Source: Chlorops oryzae (lineage: Eukaryota > Arthropoda > Insecta > Diptera > Chloropidae). Taken from it: a stretch of 64,000 bases of DNA. Below, piece after piece: positions 22,136 through 33,924 of the stretch (position 1 is its first letter; each line of letters opens with the position of its first letter). The stretch covers positions 52,001,889-52,065,888 of the forward strand of contig CM035808.1 in assembly GCA_020466095.1 (NCBI GenBank). Reading direction: 5' to 3'. Made by a program: the position numbers and the translations under genes. The notes beneath the pieces were generated by a model. It ran no database searches. It was given only the letters and a program-made list of their open reading frames with translations, and was not told the origin of the DNA.

Positions 22136-23431
22136 ATGACTGAGTGCAATAAGTGCAAAAACGCCATTAAGGGCGAAACTGGCATTCGGTGCGAGGGAGT
22201 ATGTGGGAAGTGCTATCATTCGACAGCGAAGTGTTCGGGCATAGACCAGTACTCGAGCAATGCACTCAATACGAACGCAATGCTGCGGTTTATGTGTGAT
22301 GACTGTATGCAATACATACAGAACGTCGACCTTGTGTTGCGGGAAATGCAGGAAGTGGTTAAGAAGAATAATAATTACCAAAAAGAATATAAGCGGGAGT
22401 TCAATGACTCCCTGAAATCAAATGAGAGCGAAATTAAGCAGTTGCTAGAGGCAATTGAGTCCCGCTACATAGAGAGAGTTAGAAAGGTGGCTAAAGTGCA
22501 AGAAGCGTGTGAGAAGAAGATAAGTGAAGTTGAGAAGGGATTGACATCATTTGCGGAAACAATTAAAGAGCAATCTAGCCTAATCTGTAAAGAGATTGAT
22601 AGCAACAAAAAAGAGAATATGAAAACGTGTGATGAGGTGAAGAAAATGATGATGGACGAAAGCGGTGCAAGTGGAAAAGAGACGTATGCGGCGAAGCTCA
22701 GGAGAGGTTTAAAGAGTGCACCGGTTGTGCTTAAGCCTAAGAGTGTGCAAGATAATGAAAAAACGAAGAAAGAAATGAAAACAAAAATAAATCCAACTGA
22801 GCTAAAAGTGAAAGTTGATGTTATGAAGAATAGGCAGAACGGAGCAATAGCAATACAGTATGCAACAAACAAGGATCGAGATATTTTGACGAGAGAGATC
22901 AAAGAAAAAATGGGAGAAAATTATGTTGTTGAGTTGCCTGGATTGCGGAATCCTAAGATTTTGGTGACAGGAATTAGGGAGGAGATGAACGAGGAGTACA
23001 TAGTGAAGGCAATAAGGAATCAAAACATATTAGAGTTCCAAACAATTAAATGCATCAAAATATATAAATCAAAGAAAAATCAGCGAGTGTATAATGCAAT
23101 TATCGAGGTTGACGGAAATTCGTTCCATAAAGTGCTGAAGGATGGAAGAATAAACATCGGATGGGACAGATGCGCAGTCTACGAGTGCCTAAACGTGTTG
23201 AGATGCTTTAAGTGCTGGGGATACAATCATAAATCGACTGTCTGCAAGGAGCAGAGCCAAATATGTGCAAAATGTGGAGAGGCCGGCCATAGGCATCAGG
23301 ATTGTAAAAATGCGGAGTCAAAATGCATAAATTGTGTGAGGGCAAAGGAGCAGTTGAGACTGAATGATATAAGGACTGATCACGACAGCAGGGACCAGAG
23401 TTGTGCAATACTTCAGAGAAAGATACGTTAG
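22136..23431 (+). CDS. LINE ORF1 protein, copy 2
   Basis: Intact 431-residue frame, identical to copy 1 except in the last ~70 residues. It retains the standard knuckle CFKCWGYNHKSTVC (CX2CX4HX4C) and ends SCAILQRKIR rather than SCEILQRKIR. The domain layout is as in copy 1: N-terminal PHD-like C4HC3 finger, charged helix, RRM-like middle, C-terminal knuckles. Of the two copies this is the one closer to a working protein. Confidence 0.87.
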   Translation: MTECNKCKNAIKGETGIRCEGVCGKCYHSTAKCSGIDQYSSNALNTNAMLRFMCDDCMQYIQNVDLVLREMQEVVKKNNNYQKEYKREFNDSLKSNESEIKQLLEAIESRYIERVRKVAKVQEACEKKISEVEKGLTSFAETIKEQSSLICKEIDSNKKENMKTCDEVKKMMMDESGASGKETYAAKLRRGLKSAPVVLKPKSVQDNEKTKKEMKTKINPTELKVKVDVMKNRQNGAIAIQYATNKDRDILTREIKEKMGENYVVELPGLRNPKILVTGIREEMNEEYIVKAIRNQNILEFQTIKCIKIYKSKKNQRVYNAIIEVDGNSFHKVLKDGRINIGWDRCAVYECLNVLRCFKCWGYNHKSTVCKEQSQICAKCGEAGHRHQDCKNAESKCINCVRAKEQLRLNDIRTDHDSRDQSCAILQRKIR

Positions 23432-23476
23432 GAAGGGGAAAGAGTGCAATATTAGCAACCAAAAAGTAGTATAAGC

Positions 23477-26181
23477 TGTTTCTATCTGAACATAGGTGGA
23501 ATGCGATCTAATTTCGAGCAGCTAAGCGTGCTGGTGGCTGAAAATGAATACGAGTTCATTGCTTTATCGGAAACGCACTTAACGGAAATAATAGAAGACT
23601 CTGAAGTAGCGATTAACGGATATAACCTTGTGAGATGTGATAGTGTATCTAGTCATACGGGCGGTGCTGCAATATACATTAAACGAGAATGGCAAATCCA
23701 GTCAACGAGTATATCAGCTGTGGATAAGAAGGTATGGTGGTTATCGGTGAAAGTGCATTATCGCGAAATGCAGTACGTGTTGATTAGCGTCTACAGATCG
23801 CCTCACAGGACGAATTCCCCGGAAACTGAATTCATTGAATTCTTGGCATCCAAGATGGATGAGTCGGAACAGACGAGTTCCATAATAATAATGGGTGACT
23901 TTAACATAAATTGACTCGAGAACAGTGCAAGCAAGCGGCGGCTTCAGCAAATAATCATAGACTGTGCATTTAAACAAATAGTAAATGAGCCGACGAGGAA
24001 AACTGAAATATCATCAACTCTAATTGACTATGTTATAACAAACGTGAAAAATATTAGTGTGAAAATAGAAAATGACCACAAAATAAGCGATCATGAATCG
24101 CTTGATATTGAGATTAAGGTGGAAAGGCGAATTTGGCATCCGTCGGTCAAGAACATTTCATCAGTGAAATTTAATAAGAGGACTTTCTGTGATATTTTGA
24201 CAAATAGTAATTTTATAACGATACCGAACCTCGAGAACTGTGATATAATGGCTGTGATATTTAGTGATTCTATAAGTAATGCCCTCAGAGTCATGACTAG
24301 ATATAGGAATATAAATACCAGAACTAACTGTGATATGTGGTATAATACCAGACTTCGCAATATGAAATCCCAAAAAGTACAAATGTATAGAAAAGCAGTA
24401 ATAACACAGCGTCAGGTGGATTGGAGCAATTATCGAGTCATCAGAAATAAATTTGTAGCAGAGTTAAAACGAGCAAAAAACCTGTATGTTAGAAAAACTG
24501 ATGAACGATCGCGAGACCAAAAAACAATGTGGCTGAATATTAAAAAGTTAATTCTCGGGCAGGAGCGACAAGAGATAGATAAACTTATAATAAATGGAAC
24601 GGCTGTGATAGAGCCGAGTAATATAGTGAACTGCATGAACGATTTTTTTGTCGAAAGCATCGTAGAAATACATAACAACATACAAAATGAGAGATATGAA
24701 AATTTGATTGAAGATAGCGGAAACGAATTTGTGCTCAGAACGATAGACTTGAATGAACTAAAATTAATTATTAAAGAAATGAATAATAAAAAAGACTGGA
24801 AAGGACTAACGGCGCGTATGTTAATGGAAGCATTCGATATTATTGGTTCGGCTTTCTTAAGGGTAATAAACTCATCCTTAGAATGTGGTACGTTTCCGAA
24901 TTGTTGGAAGGAATCTAGAGTTGTCCCAATTGGAAAAATTAAAAACGCGGAAAATCCAGAAAACTTTAGACCGATAAACACGTTGAGATTGGAAAGCAAA
25001 ATTTTGGAGAAAATCGTACACAAGCAGCTAACTGAGTATTTGGAGACACGAAGCTTGCTATCTGATCGACAATCAGGGTTTAGGAGTAACCACAGCTGCG
25101 AGTCAATGCTGAATCTGGTGTTATCTCAATGGAGGGGGGAAGTTGTGGCAAAAAAGTGTATAGTAGCAGTTTTCCTAGATCTTCAACGCGCGTTTGAAAC
25201 AATCGACAGAGAAATTCTGCTGATGAAACTGGAAAAATACGGCATAAGGGGCGTGGCGTTGAGATGGTTTGCCACATATCTGGCAGGAAGGAAACAGCGA
25301 ACAAGGATTGGCAATGAGCTATCAAGGGAAAGAGAAGTAAATTTGGGTGTTCCTCAAGGTGCAATACTGGGAACACTGTTATTCATCATATATATGAATG
25401 ATATTGGAAAAGTGGTTAGACATTCGGAGGTGTGTCTGTTTGCGGATGACACGCTAGTATACGTGTGCGGTAATTCCCCGGAGGAGTGTATAATGCGGAT
25501 TAACGATGACTTGCGAAGAATTGGTGCATTCTTTAAAATGAACAAGCTAAGCTTGAATGCAAGGAAAACTAAATCTATGGTTATAAATGTTGAAACAGAT
25601 AGAAATATAATAATAGATAATGATGTAGTGGAAAAAGTAACAGAGATAAAATACCTAGGAGTAATAATTGACCGGAATCTTAAATTCGATAAGCATACTG
25701 ATTATATATGTAAGAAAATTGCATAAACATATATAATGTCCTTATAAAGCCGCATTTCGAATATTGCTCAACAATAATTTTCCTAAGCGCGGGATACAAT
25801 ATTGACAGGCTGCAAAGATTGCAAAACAAGGGAATGCGTGCAGTTCTTATGTGTGGCAATCGGGTATCAGCTAGATTTATGCTTGAATGTCTAAAATGGT
25901 TGTCGGTTAAGCAAAGAATATGGATGAATGTATTAATGTTTGTTTTTAAAATCAAATTTAATTTGGTACCTAGATATTTAAGCTCGCAATTGCAATTTGT
26001 CTCGGGCGTGCAGCCATACAACTTAAGGAATAATAATGATTTTAGAACGACTGCAGCACAAAACAGTTTGCTATACAAGGGGCTGAACCTGTTTAATAAT
26101 CTCCCTAATGATATAAAATATGAGGCAAATATGTTAAGATTCAAACACAAAATTGTAAGCTTTGTAAAAGAAAACTATTAA
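23477..26181 (+). pseudogene. LINE ORF2 (endonuclease-reverse transcriptase), copy 2
   Basis: The endonuclease is better preserved than in copy 1: LSETHL and SVYRSPHRTN are both present in frame up to GDFNIN, where TGA (23912) replaces the expected tryptophan codon. RT motifs (24044-25726) include FADDTLV and GVPQGAILG; a deletion/frameshift at 25724 precedes the C-terminal block 25819-26181. With two shared lesions it cannot encode a full ORF2. Confidence 0.9.
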
Positions 26182-26263
26182 TTATAGTGAAGGATAAATT
26201 GTAATTATTTGTGAAAAATAGCAACAACTTTGCTAAATAAACTACTACTACTACTACTACTAC

Positions 26264-26481
26264 ATCCGAGACGGTAATTGGATTTTTTTTTTACCAACCT
26301 CAATGTGAACTTTGCTACCAAAACACAATTGTTTGTGTTTTTTTTTTCTGTCCTTCCGTTGTTCCTTTTTTTCCGTCCTTCAACACAATTGTTTGTGTTT
26401 TTTTTTTGTGTCCTTCCGTTGTTCGTTTTTTTCCCGTTCTTCCGCTATTCCTTCTTCCTTCCAGTTTATCCTCGTCGCCAA
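26264..26481 (-). other. Gypsy M leader and PBS, duplicated (unit 2)
   Basis: Copy of 17726-17943, including the PBS-like sequence and the 60-bp internal repeats. Confidence 0.65.
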
Positions 26482-26698
26482 TGTAACAACCGCCTATTTG
26501 GTCACTACTGGATTCCCAAATAATAAGGATCATCCAATTCTAGTTTGTTGTCAATCCTTTATTTATTTCCTGTTTGATTAAGTGAACAGATCTAGATCGT
26601 TCCGCTCGTCACAATCGGCTGAACTTTTTATATTTTTCATTCTTTTTTATTGAATTATTATTTCATATCTCAAAGCCTACTCAGAAGCGATTGCCGCA
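26482..26698 (-). repeat. Gypsy M LTR, duplicated (unit 2)
   Basis: Copy of 17944-18160. Here it has no partner LTR of its own; it is present only because the block was duplicated. Confidence 0.88.
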
Positions 26699-27898
26699 AA
26701 TGATATTACAGAAAAGCAGCCATGGTCAATGCCTGCAGTTGAGGGTATCTTGTCAACGCTAGCCGACAAGAAAGTTTTTACTACTCTCGATTTAATGTCG
26801 GGCTATTTCCAGATTGAATTGGACGAGGAATCGAAGCAGTATACAGCATTTGTAACACATCATGGTCACTTTTATTTTAATCGCATGCCATTTGGATTGC
26901 GAAACGCACCGAGTGCGTTCCGAAGAATAATGAACGAAGTTATAACACCAATGCGCGACAAAGTAGCCAGCTATGTTGATGAAGTTATTATTGCATATAA
27001 GACGGTCGAAGAGGGAATACGTTACTTGAAGGAGTTTCTAACTATCATTAAGAATGTGGGACTCACATTGAGGCTGTCAAAATGGTCATTTTTAATGGAA
27101 AGCGTAATATTTTTGGTACATCAATTAACCTCTGACGGAATTCAACCGGGAACCAGGAAAACAGAACCCATTCCAGAGCCACGAAATGTCACCTAAGTGA
27201 GACTATTTTTAGGTCAAACGGTTTTCTTTAGGAAATTGATTCCAAATTATGCACATATTGCTGCACCGATAACACAGCTGTTACGCAAAGACAGTATCTT
27301 TATTTGGAATGAACGTTGCAGTAAGGCATTCAATGACTTGGTGAAAATCCTTAGTAAGGAGCCGGTACTGGGAAAATATGACGTCGACAAACAGCAACAA
27401 ATCCATACGAATGCGAGCAGTGATGGCCTCGCAGCTATTCTTATGCAAATTGAAGAGCACGGTACACGACTATTAGCTTATTATAGTCATCTATATAGTG
27501 ATGCGGAAAAGAAATATCACTCGTACGAATTTGAACTGTTGGCCGCGGTTGAAGCTTGTGAACGATTCAGGATGTATGTTCTGGGTAAACAGTTTGTGGT
27601 TATAACGGATTGTCAAGCTATTGTAAAAACGAGCAACATGAAGCCATTAGCAGCTCGTATTAGTCGATGGATGCTGCGTTTGGCTGAGTATGATCTTAAG
27701 TTTGAATACCAAGAGAATGCAAAAATTACGCATGTGGATGTCATGAGTAGGGCTCCAATCGAGGTTGAATCAACAGCTGTCGAGGTTGTCTCTGAAAAAC
27801 TTATGGTGATCACTGATAAGGTGGAAGATTGGATAGCAGTGATTCAGCGAGCCGATCCAAAATTAAGAACGCTAGTTGAGATTATGACGTGTAAATGA
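26699..27898 (+). pseudogene. Gypsy A reverse transcriptase/RNase H, second part (unit 2)
   Basis: Identical to 18161-19360, with the same YVDE and IHTN changes and the same stop (27194). Confidence 0.88.
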
Positions 27899-27926
27899 TA
27901 ATGCTTTACTGGTAGTACCTTCAGGA

Positions 27927-28208
27927 ATGCGTTGGCGGATTATAAAGCTGTGGCATGACGATTCGCGTCATGTCAGTGTGGAAGTTACAATATCGAAGAC
28001 GAGCAAGTTATTTTGGTTTTCAAAGATACGTAACATGGTAAAAAGCTACATCAAGTCATGTATCGAATGTAGTTATTATCACTCGCCGAAAAGTAAGGAG
28101 TGTCAGTTTTATGGTATGAATATACCTAAAGTTCCGTTCCAAGTCTTGAATATGGACCATCTGGGGCGTTTCGTAAAAAGCAAGCAAGGCAACGAATATA
28201 TACATTAG
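27927..28208 (+). pseudogene. Gypsy A integrase fragment (unit 2)
   Basis: Identical to 19389-19670; truncated at the same transposon Y junction. Confidence 0.8.
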
Positions 28209-30478
28209 ACCGGTTCAAAAATGTATGGGGAAAATTATGTGTCTATTTTTCTTCGGTGCGCGTCCATTTTCTGAAAGGTCTACCCTAAATGAGAAGAAAA
28301 ATATTTCAAGACCCCAAACATTTTGACCCCTAGGTGTGGCACAAATCGTTTGAAGGTCATTTTTGAGCTATTTATTACCTTAAACCTTTTGAATAATGTG
28401 TTGTCCAAACAAAAACAAATATGGATAATTTTTCGATGGCAGATTATTAACAATAATCCAAATAATTTTTGGGTTTCTTACTTTTTTGAAAAATTTTTGT
28501 CGGTTATTTTTGGCGGAATTTTTCGTATGAAATTTAACTCCTCAGCGAACATTTTCTTTATTCTACATCAAATATTTTTCTTATTTTGTTCTAGCAAAAA
28601 AAAAACTAGCATTTTTCTATTTTTGCGTGAAGATTGCCCTTTCTTACGCTATATATAGTTGTACATTTTTTGGATAATCAAATTATAAAAAAAAAAAATT
28701 AAACTGAAAGGATTTAATTTTTTTTTTTTAAATTTTAAAATTTTTTCTGTGGTTATCTAGCATCTGCAGCAAATATTGTTTTTGTTCGTCATTTGATGAT
28801 ATTGAACTATTAAAATCAGTAGCTAATGCTACACCTCATTCTGCTTAATCATTTATAACATTAAGCTGCGTAACAATTTGAAGACCGCTAACACAAGCGC
28901 TGTTATTAAGCCACTCAGTAGGGTCAAGCATTACGAAATCTGTAGATATTTCGAGTTTTTGGAAAAATTGCTGCGTGTTGTTGGTAACGAAATCGTTCAA
29001 ATTAACATTTAAATAAGAAGTTTTTTAGCAGCCATTTTCAATGTTTTTTCTTTTCCTGGGTTTTGTTTAATTGATTCCGCCATTTTTTTGTGAATGTCAA
29101 CACTTAGCGACCTATCGAAAAAGGATAGCCCCACAAGCTCTTCACCAAGATACCACAAGTGATTCTCAAATTTCCGTATTGCGATTTCTGCTATCTGAGG
29201 ATTAATACGTCTGTACCTATAAAATATAAAGAAATGAATTCACCTTTAGTCAGTTAGAAGCAAATTTAATTCCGTTGTGTACCTTTCTAAATACTGAAGA
29301 AACTCCAAATCGTTTCTAGGTGTCATTGCGGGAAGTGGCGACAAAAACCAATATTTGTTGTACACTCCGACAACAAATAAGCAAACGTCTTGAACTTGTT
29401 GCTTTTCTTGAGGAGACATTGGAAACTGATCTTGAAACATCCAAATTTTTAAGGAATAAATGGCTTTGGACATCCATCTTGCTCTGTGCATTGCTCCAGG
29501 ATATCTAAAGCGTATCTTTGTCTCGTTTTCCCCCCCAAGGAAGATTACAATAAGCTCCAGTAATTCGGCATAATCATGTCTTGCGTGATGAAGCTATAAT
29601 ATCAAATAATTTCTCTAAATTATGAAGAAATAATTAGATCAGAGATATACCAAAAGTGGGGTTTTGGCGAAATCCTCTCTGCCATTAAGGCACTAATTTT
29701 TCCGAAAATGTAATCATCATCTATACCTTTCCGAAATTCATATTGCTTAATATTTTGCCAATGCTTTTGAAATCTTTTAAATAAAAAAATATCAGGACTG
29801 ATGGTCGATCCGTCAGCACTTTTCATTACAGTGGAGAAAATAAGTTCGAGAATGTGGTGTCTGCACGCCAAATGCAGGAAACTTTTGTCTCACTCCTTTT
29901 CTATCAATGCGCAAGCACCATTTCTTTTCCCTTGAAGCATAATATAAATTATTATTCGTGTAAGAATGCTGTTGTGTATGAGAATAAAGCTACCTGTGTT
30001 TGTGGCAGTGGTATCAAAGCAGAGACCACAAATTTTTTCTTTCAATTTCCACTCGTGAATCAACGGGCAAATGGCTCTTGCTTGGTTTTTACCAGTACCA
30101 CTTTGAAGAGAGGGTACCCCTAGCAATTGAGACTTTCCTCCTCCTGAAATCAAAACTGGTAATCGATCAACGGGAGCGCGTCCTGTTTAAGAGGGCAACA
30201 ATTTTCCATCCCAATGAATTGTTAATTGGATTTTAGTGTCAAACCCAATCTTGATATTTTCTGCCTCTTGCCTTCGCGACTTCATTCTTGTTCTCCTCGT
30301 GGTTGATATACTTAAAATTAAATTGTTATTTTTACAACCCATTTCAGACAGAACGGATCCAGGAACTAAAATTGCCTTGCTGTTCGATATGTTCGCTCTA
30401 TCCAGAGAAGAACATATTGCTGAAGATAAAATATTTATTGGGGGACTATTGAGACACAATCGCAATTAAGCCCAACAC
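28209..30478 (-). mobile_element. Transposon Y, unit 2
   Basis: Copy of 19671-21940. The transposase blocks are at 30465-30187, 30153-29890, 29871-29620 and 29491-29246. The original sequence to the right of Y's coding start is lost or changed at 30478. Confidence 0.65.
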
Positions 30479-30828
30479 CCCTACACAAAAAATTTAGTTA
30501 ATCAAGCATTGGTCTGAGGCTGTTTCAGAAGCCAACTTCTCCAAAAAATGTTGACTTCAAAAGATAGCGCCATTTAACAACTACTTAACAACTTCACTAA
30601 GGAAGATTACAGCTCATATGGAGTAAAAATATTACTTAAGTTGATCGAAAACCTGTGTTTAACAAACTAAAAGTAACAACTCCTGGATTTGTTCGAATAA
30701 ACTACCCTGCTACAATACGACTACTTCATCTTTTGATCTTAATCTTCAACAATTATATTTTGCAACAATTTTAAGCGAGGGCGGTCATTCTTATCGCCAA
30801 ACCAAACTAAAACAAAACGAAAGTAGAT
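30479..30828. other. Unassigned AT-rich spacer
   Basis: No coding region, terminal repeat or RNA-like structure was recognised between the duplication edge and the Jockey-related sequence. Confidence 0.4.
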
Positions 30829-31030
30829 TTGTACAGACCAATATCACTCAATACTTGCATATCCAAACTCCTTGATACAATAATAGCAACCAGGGAAATG
30901 GGATTTCAAAAACGCAAGTCAATACTAGACCCTCGAAAAGGAGCCACGAATATGCCAATTTTCTGTTTTAAAAATCCAATTCGAGATCAGAAGATCCCAC
31001 TTAGTCAGTGGAATAAATTCGTATACCAAT
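30829..31030 (+). pseudogene. Possible RT snippet
   Basis: LYRPISLNTCISKLLDTI resembles the RT phrase (YRPISLLxxxSKLxE) of Jockey-clade LINEs. The following residues do not continue an RT, so this is either a short LINE fragment or chance similarity. Confidence 0.3.
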
Positions 31031-31049
31031 AAATAAAATTTCTTCAAAA

Positions 31050-32335
31050 ACACTTCTAAAAGTATAATAACTTGCTCCCCGGCAGATACTACTCCTGTCG
31101 CTATAACTGAAATTCAATCCGCCAATCAAAACAAAATAGTTGTTGATGTAGAAAAAAAACAAAATAACGTTAACAATAAATCCAAACGAACAGCCAGCGG
31201 TGCTAATGGGTATGAACAGATACGTGAATAACATATTACCAAAAGAAAAAGAAGCCCTGCCATTAAAAACAACACTTGGGCTAAACTTAAAAAAACTGTA
31301 ATTTGCTCCTCTAACGAAATATTAACGCATTACCGTTTTGCTCCAATAGCTAAAAATATAATCGAAAATCAGCCAAAAAATGAATTGAAACCAACCCAAA
31401 TCTACTTGCGTGAGCGAAGCTCTAATGCACTTATTGCCATTTTTGCAAAAGTACTAGGAAATTACAATTTCCATGTTGTCATAACACATGGTTATATCCA
31501 GAAAACCGAAATTCAAACTTACACTGAGGATAATTACCGCAGGGTTGTGAAAGAGTTTGAAGGGAGTACCAAAAATTTTTACACATACCAGCTTAAGAGT
31601 AGGAAAGGTATTTCAGGTTTGATCAAAGCGATTGAAGCAGATGTTGACACAAACGAAATAAAAAATGAGCTGGCAGAAAGGAGCTTCGATGCTTGGTCTG
31701 TAGAACATATATTTTATAAATCAATAGTTCCACAGCCTATGTTCAAAGTTGATCTGTTGCCTGACAACTTGCAGCTTAAAAAAACAAAATACACCCAATT
31801 TATAATGTGAAGTATCTTTTGCATCGCAAAATAACTGTGAAAGGGCCACATTGAAAACTAGGTCCTATTCAATGCACCAACTGCCAAGACCTTGGACACA
31901 CAAAATCGTATTGTACATTGTGCACCGTGTATGTATTATATGGCAAGTTTTACCATAGCCTAGTCTGCGGTAAAAAACAAAAAATGATCGCAAATTAGTT
32001 AAATGAAGTAACTGTGAAGGAAACCATACTGAAAATTTCATAGGCTGTATAGTTTATCAAAACCTGAAACAGCATATTAATACTAAAAAATAATTATTTC
32101 GTAATCCCGCAAAAAATATAAGTGTTTCGGTAGCATTATCTCACAACTGTAATATCAATCCTGCAACTCCATTTTTTTTTAATGCAAATGCACTTAAACT
32201 CGCAAACCCTAATAGTCCCTCTTCTAACAATAATAGCAGTCTTGTGATAATGGTATCTAAGCTTATCCAAAGTATGTCCCAATTTTTACAAAAAATGCAA
32301 AGCTGACTGATAAAATTGTGCAAATGCAAACACAC
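31050..32335 (+). pseudogene. Jockey-clade LINE Gag (ORF1), first copy
   Basis: The frame at 31385-31810 gives KPTQIYLRERSSNALIAI, YRRVVKEFEGSTKNFYTYQLKS, GLIKAIEADVD and VPQPMFKVDLLP, the Gag core of Jockey elements. It is followed in other frames by KYLLHRKIT-like sequence, CTNCQDLGHTKSYC-like knuckle residues (31875-31925) and a C-terminal helix (MVSKLIQSMSQFLQKMQS, near 32250-32305). Gag binds the LINE RNA. Stops and frameshifts show decay. At about 32336 it runs into a second Gag copy in the same orientation. Confidence 0.8.
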
Positions 32336-32336
32336 C

Positions 32337-33778
32337 CAACAAAAAGTGTTTTTAACATTAAAAACAATAATAAAACTCCGCAACCCTTATACCGCATTGT
32401 GCTTGATCCAGTACCCGAAAACAAAGAGTATTAATATACATAATAGCAGCCAACGTACTCTATGGCAAATCCCATTTTTCACTCATTCTCGATGCTGGCC
32501 TCCGCATTACGATACACTATGCTTTGAAAACTGAAACGCTCACAAAGCATGAAATCGAGGAAAGAAAGACACTCGAAATGTAGGAATTGATAGAAAGGAT
32601 CAAAACAAAAACGAAAATCTGACTTCTCGCCTTTACGCATTGAGAAACGGTTTTCATGTCTTATAGTTTTTTGGCGCTGTGCTTTTATTCTTTCGATTGC
32701 GTGCCTCACTTATGCGCATATATGAGTTTGTGTGTGCGCCAATGTACATACGTACGTTTGTATTTGGCCGTTGTGTGCCTTTTCAAATTTCGGCCGCTGA
32801 AAAATTCAAAAATCGTTTTTCGAGTTGGTCCTTTATGTTGTTTTCCTGTTTCTACGTGACCAATGCAAAGTCACTACCGTATGGTTCTGTAGGGTGACTT
32901 GCGCGGCGCTAAATGCGAAAAAGTCGAAGCCTGGTCGCTTCGATTACCTTTTGTAACATTATTCGATAGTGTTTTTAGTTTTAATTCGACCCTTTTTATA
33001 TTTTAATTTTATTTACTTAAATATTTTTTCGGGCTTAGGATCCAAACATTTCTATTACGAAATGTTAATTTTTGGCAATCGAAAAAAATATTTTTTCTGA
33101 GGTTTTTCTGATGCTAATGTAATTTTACTTTTGATATTAAAAAATAAATAATATACAACGTCTTCTAAAATCTCTTTTAAATTTATCCTCTGCTGAATTT
33201 GGTATTTTCAGCTGTAAAAATAATCCCTTTAGGTGGGGCTAAATTAAAAATGAATTTTACAAGACTGTTTTGATTTGCCTTTATATTGAAATTTGTTCAA
33301 TAAATTTAAGGATTTTTGTGAATATTACCACAACATACATTCGCTTTGTGATGTGAGACGAAATGGCATAGGGACAAAGTGTATCGTAATAAGGAGGCCA
33401 GCATTTTCAAAATGCTAAGAGAGCCGATAGAGTACGTTGGCTGCTCTTATATTTATTAATACTCTTTGCCGAAAACTACAACAGAATGAGGTCTACCCTT
33501 TATACAATCTTCAATATTTACTTCACCGCAAAATTACGATTGAAGAACCCCATAAGCGGAAGGGACCAGTACAATGTTCTTATTGCCAAGAATTTGGTCA
33601 CACGCAAAACTATTGCACACTGCACCCTGTGAGCGCTACATGTGGAGACCGGCATTCTTCGAACTCTTGTCAAGTTTATCAAGACAACCCTGATTTCATA
33701 AGATGCACCACCTGTGGTGGTAACCACAAAGAGAGTGATCGTGGATACCCAATCCACATATTAATAAAGAACAAGTAA
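32337..33778 (+). pseudogene. Jockey-clade LINE Gag, second copy, split by a DNA transposon
   Basis: The left part (32337-32421) encodes NIKNNNKTPQPLYRIVLDPV; the right part (33469-33778) resumes with KLQQNEVYPLYNLQYLLHRKIT, KRKGPVQCSYCQEFGHTQNYC and further knuckle residues. Removing 32422-33468 plus one TSD restores collinearity with the first Gag copy. The frame ends at TAA 33776, earlier than expected for this family. Confidence 0.8.
32422..33468. mobile_element. Non-autonomous DNA transposon with 7-bp TSD and long TIRs
   Basis: The left end starts CAAAGAGTATTAAT and the right end is its inverse complement (ATTAATACTCTTTG). CCGAAAA flanks both sides (32415-32421 and 33469-33475). The terminal inverted repeats run imperfectly for about 100 bp and include AGCAGCCAACGTACTCTAT and GCTGGCCTCC. 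The 1047-bp element has no recognisable transposase. CA-starting ends with a 7-bp TSD are compatible with P/1360-type elements; an 8-bp hAT reading (CCGAAAAC) is slightly less symmetrical. Confidence 0.8.
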
Positions 33779-33894
33779 AGAAGTTTACATCGGCTAAGCC
33801 GATTGCACACATACCTTTTCCTCAGCCTGAAATATGTTAAAACATTACCTTAACAAAAATTCCTGCCGTTCCTAGCTTGGATATCTATTTATAC
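33779..33894. other. Decayed LINE sequence
   Basis: AT-rich continuation between the Gag fragment and the DINE-like element; no intact motif. Confidence 0.3.
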
Positions 33895-33924
33895 CTTCTA
33901 AGACTCGAGATTATTATTAAGCAC

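Larger units (their letters stand above)
21941..26263 (+). mobile_element. Non-LTR retrotransposon (CR1/Jockey group), copy 2
   Basis: Same LINE as 13408-17725 including the shared TGA, the shared small deletion before the C-terminal block and the CTA-repeat tail (ending 26263). It is here by segmental duplication, not by separate retrotransposition, because the flanking gypsy M leader is duplicated with it. Confidence 0.85.
21941..30478. repeat. Tandem duplication, unit 2 (8538 bp)
   Basis: Head-to-tail copy of 13408-21940. The right edge at 30478 (AAGCCCAACAC) passes directly into unrelated CCCTACACAAAAAATTTAG, which must be the original right flank of the unit. Confidence 0.95.
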
